NCBI RefSeq assembly: GCF_900105475.1 | Contig: NZ_LT629777.1 | Location: 2,604,001 to 2,668,000 of the forward strand | DNA from: Pseudomonas asplenii | Lineage (GTDB): Bacteria; Pseudomonadota; Gammaproteobacteria; Pseudomonadales; Pseudomonadaceae | DNA: 64,000 bases | Direction of reading: 5' to 3' | Shown here: in pieces, positions 60,584 through 64,000 of the stretch | How the letters are laid out: the number at the start of each line of letters is the position of its first letter | Numbering within the stretch: the first letter of the stretch is position 1 | Program-made: the position numbers and the translations under genes | Notes under the pieces: model-generated | Seen by the model: only the letters and a program-made list of their open reading frames with translations | What the model was told of the DNA's origin: nothing | Database searches by the model: none

Positions 60584-61741
60584 TTACTCCTCTTCCTTCT
60601 GCGCGGTCTGCTGTGGCGGACGCAAGCCGATCTCGGCGGTCAGCTTGAGCTCCTTGCCGTTGCGCAGCACCTGGATCACCACCTTTTCGGTCGGTTTGAT
60701 CCGCGCCACCTGATTCATCGACCGGCGCCCGTCATTGGCCGGCTCACCATTGATGCTCAGGATCACGTCACCCAACTGCAGGCCGGCCCGTTGTGCCGGT
60801 CCGTCGCGGAAAATTCCCGCCACCACGATGCCTGGGCGCCCGCTCAGACCGAACGACTCCGCCAGTTCCTGGGTCAGCGGCTGCACTTCGATGCCCAGCC
60901 AGCCACGAATCACCTGGCCGTGCTCGATGATTGCCTTCATCACTTCGACCGCCAGATTGATCGGGATCGCGAAGCCGATGCCCTGGGAACCACCGGACTT
61001 GGAGAAAATCGCAGTGTTGATGCCGGTCAGGTTGCCGTTGGCGTCGACCAGTGCGCCGCCGGAGTTGCCGGGGTTGATGGCCGCATCGGTCTGGATGAAG
61101 TCTTCGTAGTTGTTCAGGCCCAGCTGGTTGCGGCCGGTGGCGCTGATGATGCCCATGGTGGTGGTCTGGCCGACGCCGAACGGGTTGCCGATCGCCAGGG
61201 CGATGTCACCGATGCGGATCTTGTCCGAGCGCCCGATGGTGATCGACGGCAGGTTCGGCAGATCGATCTTGAGCACCGCCAGGTCGGTTTCCGGGTCGCT
61301 GCCGATCACCCGTGCCAGGGTCTCGCGGCCATCCTTGAGCGCCACGACGATCTGGTCGGCGCCGGCGGTCACGTGGTTGTTGGTCAGCAGGTAGCCGGTG
61401 GAACTCATGATCACCGCCGAGCCCAGGCTCGACTCCATGCGTTTCTGCTTGGGCAGGTTGTCGCCGAAAAAGCGTCGGAACTGCGGGTCCTCGAACAGCG
61501 GATGGCTGTTCTTGTTGACCATCTTGGTGGTGTACAGGTTGGCCACCGCCGGTGCGGCGAGGTCCACCGCATCAGCATAGGACACCGGGCCCTGCTGGAT
61601 GGTCGCGGTCTGCGGGGCTTGTTGCAGGTTCACATCCAGATCAGGCAGGCCGACCCATTGAGGGTAACGCTGGATAATCAACAGAGCGACCAGCACGCCG
61701 ACCAGCAGCGGCCAGCCGAAAAAACGCAGAGCCTTGAGCAT
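60584..61741 (-). CDS. algW: Periplasmic serine protease AlgW (DegS-like)
   Basis: 385 residues. Membrane-anchored site-1 protease that cleaves MucA to release AlgU. One N-terminal helix (WPLLVGVLVALLIIQ), trypsin-like triad His123 (LTNNHVTAG), Asp153 (TDLAVLKI), Ser227 (NPGNSGGAL), and a C-terminal PDZ domain (GIVVAGIFRDGPAQRAGLQL). Ends in a charged tail. Confidence 0.95.
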   Translation of the reverse strand: MLKALRFFGWPLLVGVLVALLIIQRYPQWVGLPDLDVNLQQAPQTATIQQGPVSYADAVDLAAPAVANLYTTKMVNKNSHPLFEDPQFRRFFGDNLPKQKRMESSLGSAVIMSSTGYLLTNNHVTAGADQIVVALKDGRETLARVIGSDPETDLAVLKIDLPNLPSITIGRSDKIRIGDIALAIGNPFGVGQTTTMGIISATGRNQLGLNNYEDFIQTDAAINPGNSGGALVDANGNLTGINTAIFSKSGGSQGIGFAIPINLAVEVMKAIIEHGQVIRGWLGIEVQPLTQELAESFGLSGRPGIVVAGIFRDGPAQRAGLQLGDVILSINGEPANDGRRSMNQVARIKPTEKVVIQVLRNGKELKLTAEIGLRPPQQTAQKEEE

Positions 61742-61842
61742 TGAACAAGTCCTGGGAGGTTGCAGGCCATCTTGGACGGCCCATAATGTCGCGCATTATA
61801 CGAGGCTGCGAGCGCCTCGGGACGGGATATTGAGGAGTTTTT

Positions 61843-62601
61843 ATGGCCGTTGCACTGAGTACCCTGGTCGAGGAGGCGGACCGCTTTCTGGGCAGTTCGC
61901 GAATTGCCGATTATTGCCCCAACGGCCTGCAGGTCGAAGGCCGGCCGCAGGTCACCCGGATCGTCAGCGGGGTCACCGCCAGCCAGGCGCTGCTCGATGC
62001 GGCGGTGGAGGCCGGGGCCGATCTGGTGCTGGTGCATCACGGCTATTTCTGGAAAGGCGAGGATCCCTGCGTCGTGGGGATGAAGCAGCGTCGACTGAAA
62101 ACCCTGCTCAAGCACGACATCAGCCTGTTGGCCTACCACCTGCCACTGGACCTGCACCCGGAAGTCGGCAATAACGTGCAGCTTGCCCGCCAGTTGGATA
62201 TCACCGTGGAAGGTCCGCTGGACCCCGAGAATCCCAAGGTGGTGGGGCTGGTCGGCTCCCTCAACGAACCGATGACCGCGCGCGACTTCGCCCGCAAGGT
62301 CCAGCAGGCGCTGGGGCGCGAACCGTTGCTGATCGAGGGCAGCGAGATGATCCGACGGGTCGGCTGGTGTACGGGCGGTGGCCAGGGTTACATTGATCAG
62401 GCGGTGTTGGCCGGGGTCGATCTGTACCTCAGCGGCGAAGCGTCCGAACAGACCTTCCACAGCGCGCAGGAAAACGGCGTCAGTTTCATTGCTGCCGGCC
62501 ACCATGCGACCGAACGCTATGGCGTGCAGGCCCTGGGTGAATACCTGGCCCGGCGGTTTGCCCTGGAGCACCTGTTCATCGACTGCCCGAATCCGATCTA
62601 G
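61843..62601 (+). CDS. Nif3-like dinuclear metal centre hexameric protein
   Basis: 252 residues. DUF34/NIF3 (YbgI) family. Metal-binding signatures: DLVLVHHGYFWKG with the paired His, and the C-terminal AAGHHATERYGVQALG. Reported as GTP cyclohydrolase-like or metal-handling in other species; function unproven. GAGG precedes the ATG. Conserved between algW and cysD (PA4445-like). Confidence 0.92.
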   Translation: MAVALSTLVEEADRFLGSSRIADYCPNGLQVEGRPQVTRIVSGVTASQALLDAAVEAGADLVLVHHGYFWKGEDPCVVGMKQRRLKTLLKHDISLLAYHLPLDLHPEVGNNVQLARQLDITVEGPLDPENPKVVGLVGSLNEPMTARDFARKVQQALGREPLLIEGSEMIRRVGWCTGGGQGYIDQAVLAGVDLYLSGEASEQTFHSAQENGVSFIAAGHHATERYGVQALGEYLARRFALEHLFIDCPNPI

Positions 62602-62767
62602 GCGCGATCCCGTCCGCTTTCAGGGGTGGGGGCTGCCAAACAGGGCGATATATTCTTATATCGTTTCGATCTATCTGAGCTAATCAATAGAATAGGTCGC
62701 TGTGCTAGCATGCCCCGCTCGAACACGGCCCGCAGGCCGTCCACAAGAACGCTTTTCGTGAGTAGCC
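62602..62767 (+). promoter_or_regulatory. cysD promoter region
   Basis: 166 bases, AT-rich at 62645-62695 (ATATTCTTATATCG and TAATCAATAGAATAGG). A CysB-type activation site is expected from cysDN biology, but I cannot define one by eye. Confidence 0.4.
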
Positions 62768-63685
62768 ATGGTCGACAAACTGACGCATCTGAAACAGCTG
62801 GAGGCGGAAAGCATCCACATCATCCGCGAGGTGGCCGCCGAGTTCGACAACCCGGTGATGCTGTACTCCATCGGTAAAGATTCCGCCGTGATGCTGCACC
62901 TGGCACGCAAGGCGTTTTTCCCCGGCAAGCTGCCGTTTCCGGTGATGCATGTCGATACCCAGTGGAAATTCCAGGAAATGTACAAATTCCGTGATCGCAT
63001 GGTCGCGGAAATGGGCCTGGACCTGATCACCCACGTCAACCCGGAAGGTGTGGCGCAGGGCATCAACCCGTTCACCCACGGTAGTTCCAAGCACACCGAT
63101 ATCATGAAGACCCAGGGCCTCAAACAGGCGCTGGACAAACATGGTTTCGACGCTGCTTTCGGAGGCGCCCGACGTGACGAAGAAAAATCCCGTGCCAAGG
63201 AGCGTGTGTATTCCTTCCGCGACAGCAAGCACCGCTGGGATCCGAAGAACCAGCGTCCGGAACTGTGGAACGTGTACAACGGCAAGGTCAACAAGGGCGA
63301 GTCGATCCGCGTCTTCCCATTGTCGAACTGGACCGAGCTGGACATCTGGCAGTACATCTACCTCGAAGGCATTCCGATCGTGCCGCTGTATTTCGCCGCC
63401 GAGCGTGAAGTCATCGAGAAGAACGGCACCCTGATCATGATCGACGACGATCGCATCCTCGAGCACCTGTCCGACGAGGAAAAAGCCCGTATCGTCAAGA
63501 AGAAGGTGCGTTTCCGTACCCTTGGCTGCTACCCGTTGACGGGCGCGGTGGAGTCCGAGGCCGAAACCCTCACGGACATCATTCAGGAAATGCTCCTGAC
63601 GCGTACTTCCGAGCGCCAGGGCCGGGTCATCGACCACGATGGTGCCGGTTCGATGGAAGACAAGAAACGTCAGGGCTACTTCTAA
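62768..63685 (+). CDS. cysD: Sulfate adenylyltransferase subunit 2
   Basis: 305 residues. PAPS-reductase-fold catalytic subunit of ATP sulfurylase, making APS from sulfate and ATP. The PP-loop [17 protein letters not shown] and the [12 protein letters not shown] and [20 protein letters not shown] segments are typical. Paired with cysN/cysNC 15 bases later. Confidence 0.98.
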   Translation: MVDKLTHLKQLEAESIHIIREVAAEFDNPVMLYSIGKDSAVMLHLARKAFFPGKLPFPVMHVDTQWKFQEMYKFRDRMVAEMGLDLITHVNPEGVAQGINPFTHGSSKHTDIMKTQGLKQALDKHGFDAAFGGARRDEEKSRAKERVYSFRDSKHRWDPKNQRPELWNVYNGKVNKGESIRVFPLSNWTELDIWQYIYLEGIPIVPLYFAAEREVIEKNGTLIMIDDDRILEHLSDEEKARIVKKKVRFRTLGCYPLTGAVESEAETLTDIIQEMLLTRTSERQGRVIDHDGAGSMEDKKRQGYF

Positions 63686-63700
63686 ACAGGGTTTTTCAGC

Positions 63701-64000
63701 ATGTCGCATCAATCCGATCTGATCAGCGAGGACATCCTCGCCTACCTGGGCCAGCACGAACGCAAGGAACTGCTGCGTTTCCTGACCTGCGGCAACGTCG
63801 ACGACGGCAAGAGCACCCTGATCGGGCGCCTGCTGCACGACTCCAAGATGATTTACGAAGACCATCTGGAAGCCATCACCCGTGATTCGAAGAAAGTCGG
63901 CACCACCGGTGACGACATCGACCTGGCACTGCTGGTCGACGGCCTGCAGGCCGAGCGCGAGCAGGGCATCACCATCGATGTCGCCTACCGCTATTTCTCC
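63701..64000 (+). CDS. cysN: Sulfate adenylyltransferase GTPase subunit (CysN or CysNC), N-terminal part
   Basis: The first 100 codons; the gene runs off the right edge. The EF-Tu-like GTPase P-loop [20 protein letters not shown] is visible, and the switch I region [16 protein letters not shown] ends the window. It activates CysD by GTP hydrolysis. In pseudomonads this is usually the CysNC fusion with APS kinase, which cannot be judged here. Confidence 0.96.
   Translation, partial: MSHQSDLISEDILAYLGQHERKELLRFLTCGNVDDGKSTLIGRLLHDSKMIYEDHLEAITRDSKKVGTTGDDIDLALLVDGLQAEREQGITIDVAYRYFS

Noticed and set aside
61525..61545. TGTACA within algW, and other single TGTACA hexamers in coding regions (for example near 27060 and 50938)
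   Set aside because: They are isolated halves without a partner at 12-base spacing and lie inside genes, so they are not taken as LitR operators.
62602..62767. Possible S-box or other sulfur riboswitch before cysD
   Set aside because: No stem arrangement resembling a SAM riboswitch is visible, and cysDN in pseudomonads is expected to be CysB-activated.

Overview
The window is a high-GC gammaproteobacterial chromosome segment, almost certainly Pseudomonas and most likely the P. fluorescens group. Evidence: the rpoN-hpf-ptsN-rapZ-ptsO, fagA-fumC-orfX-sodA, mlaFEDCB-ibaG-murA-hisGDC-algW and mreBCD-maf-rng-yhdP-nit-tldD blocks all follow the order I remember from P. aeruginosa PAO1 (roughly PA4442-PA4485 and PA4645-PA4669), and the intergenic REP repeats are of the fluorescens type. 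Coding density is very high and no intergenic gap exceeds 300 bases. I see no rRNA, tRNA, insertion sequence, prophage or CRISPR array. Names rest on reading the proteins; no database search was possible.

Layout. 1-2609 (minus): ispE (partial), lolB and a TPR lipoprotein, divergent from hemA. 2796-7528 (plus): hemA-prfA-prmC-moeB-murI, tightly overlapped. 7539-15403 (minus): a translationally coupled operon of eight genes (DUF523/DUF1722 protein, MerR regulator, DNA photolyase, NTF2-like protein, short-chain dehydrogenase, FAD amine oxidase, DUF1365 protein, Cfa-like methyltransferase). A near-consensus promoter in front of it carries two perfect TGTACA-N12-TGTACA operators. 15516-16717 (minus): renalase-like flavoprotein plus a small TIGR02450 protein, with a third, slightly degenerate operator upstream. 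Together these look like a light-responsive class II LitR regulon (photolyase plus membrane-lipid modification), the most interesting system in the window. 16906-18847 (plus): TIGR01777 epimerase and hemH. 18912-20824 (minus): upp-uraA. 21012-23062 (plus): hpt, a WbuC-type cupin and an AEC transporter. 23080-28384 (minus): a carboxymuconolactone decarboxylase-like protein, a cation antiporter, an RlpA-like lipoprotein and gatCAB, with a long palindrome between gatA and gatB.

28595-41837: mreBCD, maf, rng, yhdP, a nitrilase-family amidase, tldD, yjgA (minus) and pmbA, closed by a clear terminator. 41935-44813 (plus): a Fur-box-controlled fagA-fumC-orfX-sodA operon that replaces iron-dependent fumarase and superoxide dismutase under iron limitation. 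A 42-codon membrane ORF follows where PAO1 has a ZIP transporter. 45059-52083 (minus): kdsD-kdsC-lptC-lptA-lptB-rpoN-hpf-ptsN-rapZ-ptsO, joining LPS precursor synthesis and export to sigma-54 and the nitrogen PTS. 52375-57061 (plus): mlaFEDCB, ibaG, murA. 57214-60376 (plus): hisG, hisD, hisC, ended by REP-type inverted repeats. 60584-61741 (minus): algW. 61843-64000 (plus): a Nif3-like protein, cysD and the start of cysN/cysNC.

Most genes are core housekeeping: haem and peptidoglycan precursors, translation quality, cell shape, envelope lipid asymmetry, LPS transport, histidine and sulfate assimilation. The accessory signal is concentrated in the photolyase/MerR/lipid cluster and in small local differences from PAO1: no cupE fimbrial locus between hemH and uraA, and no intact ZIP gene after sodA.
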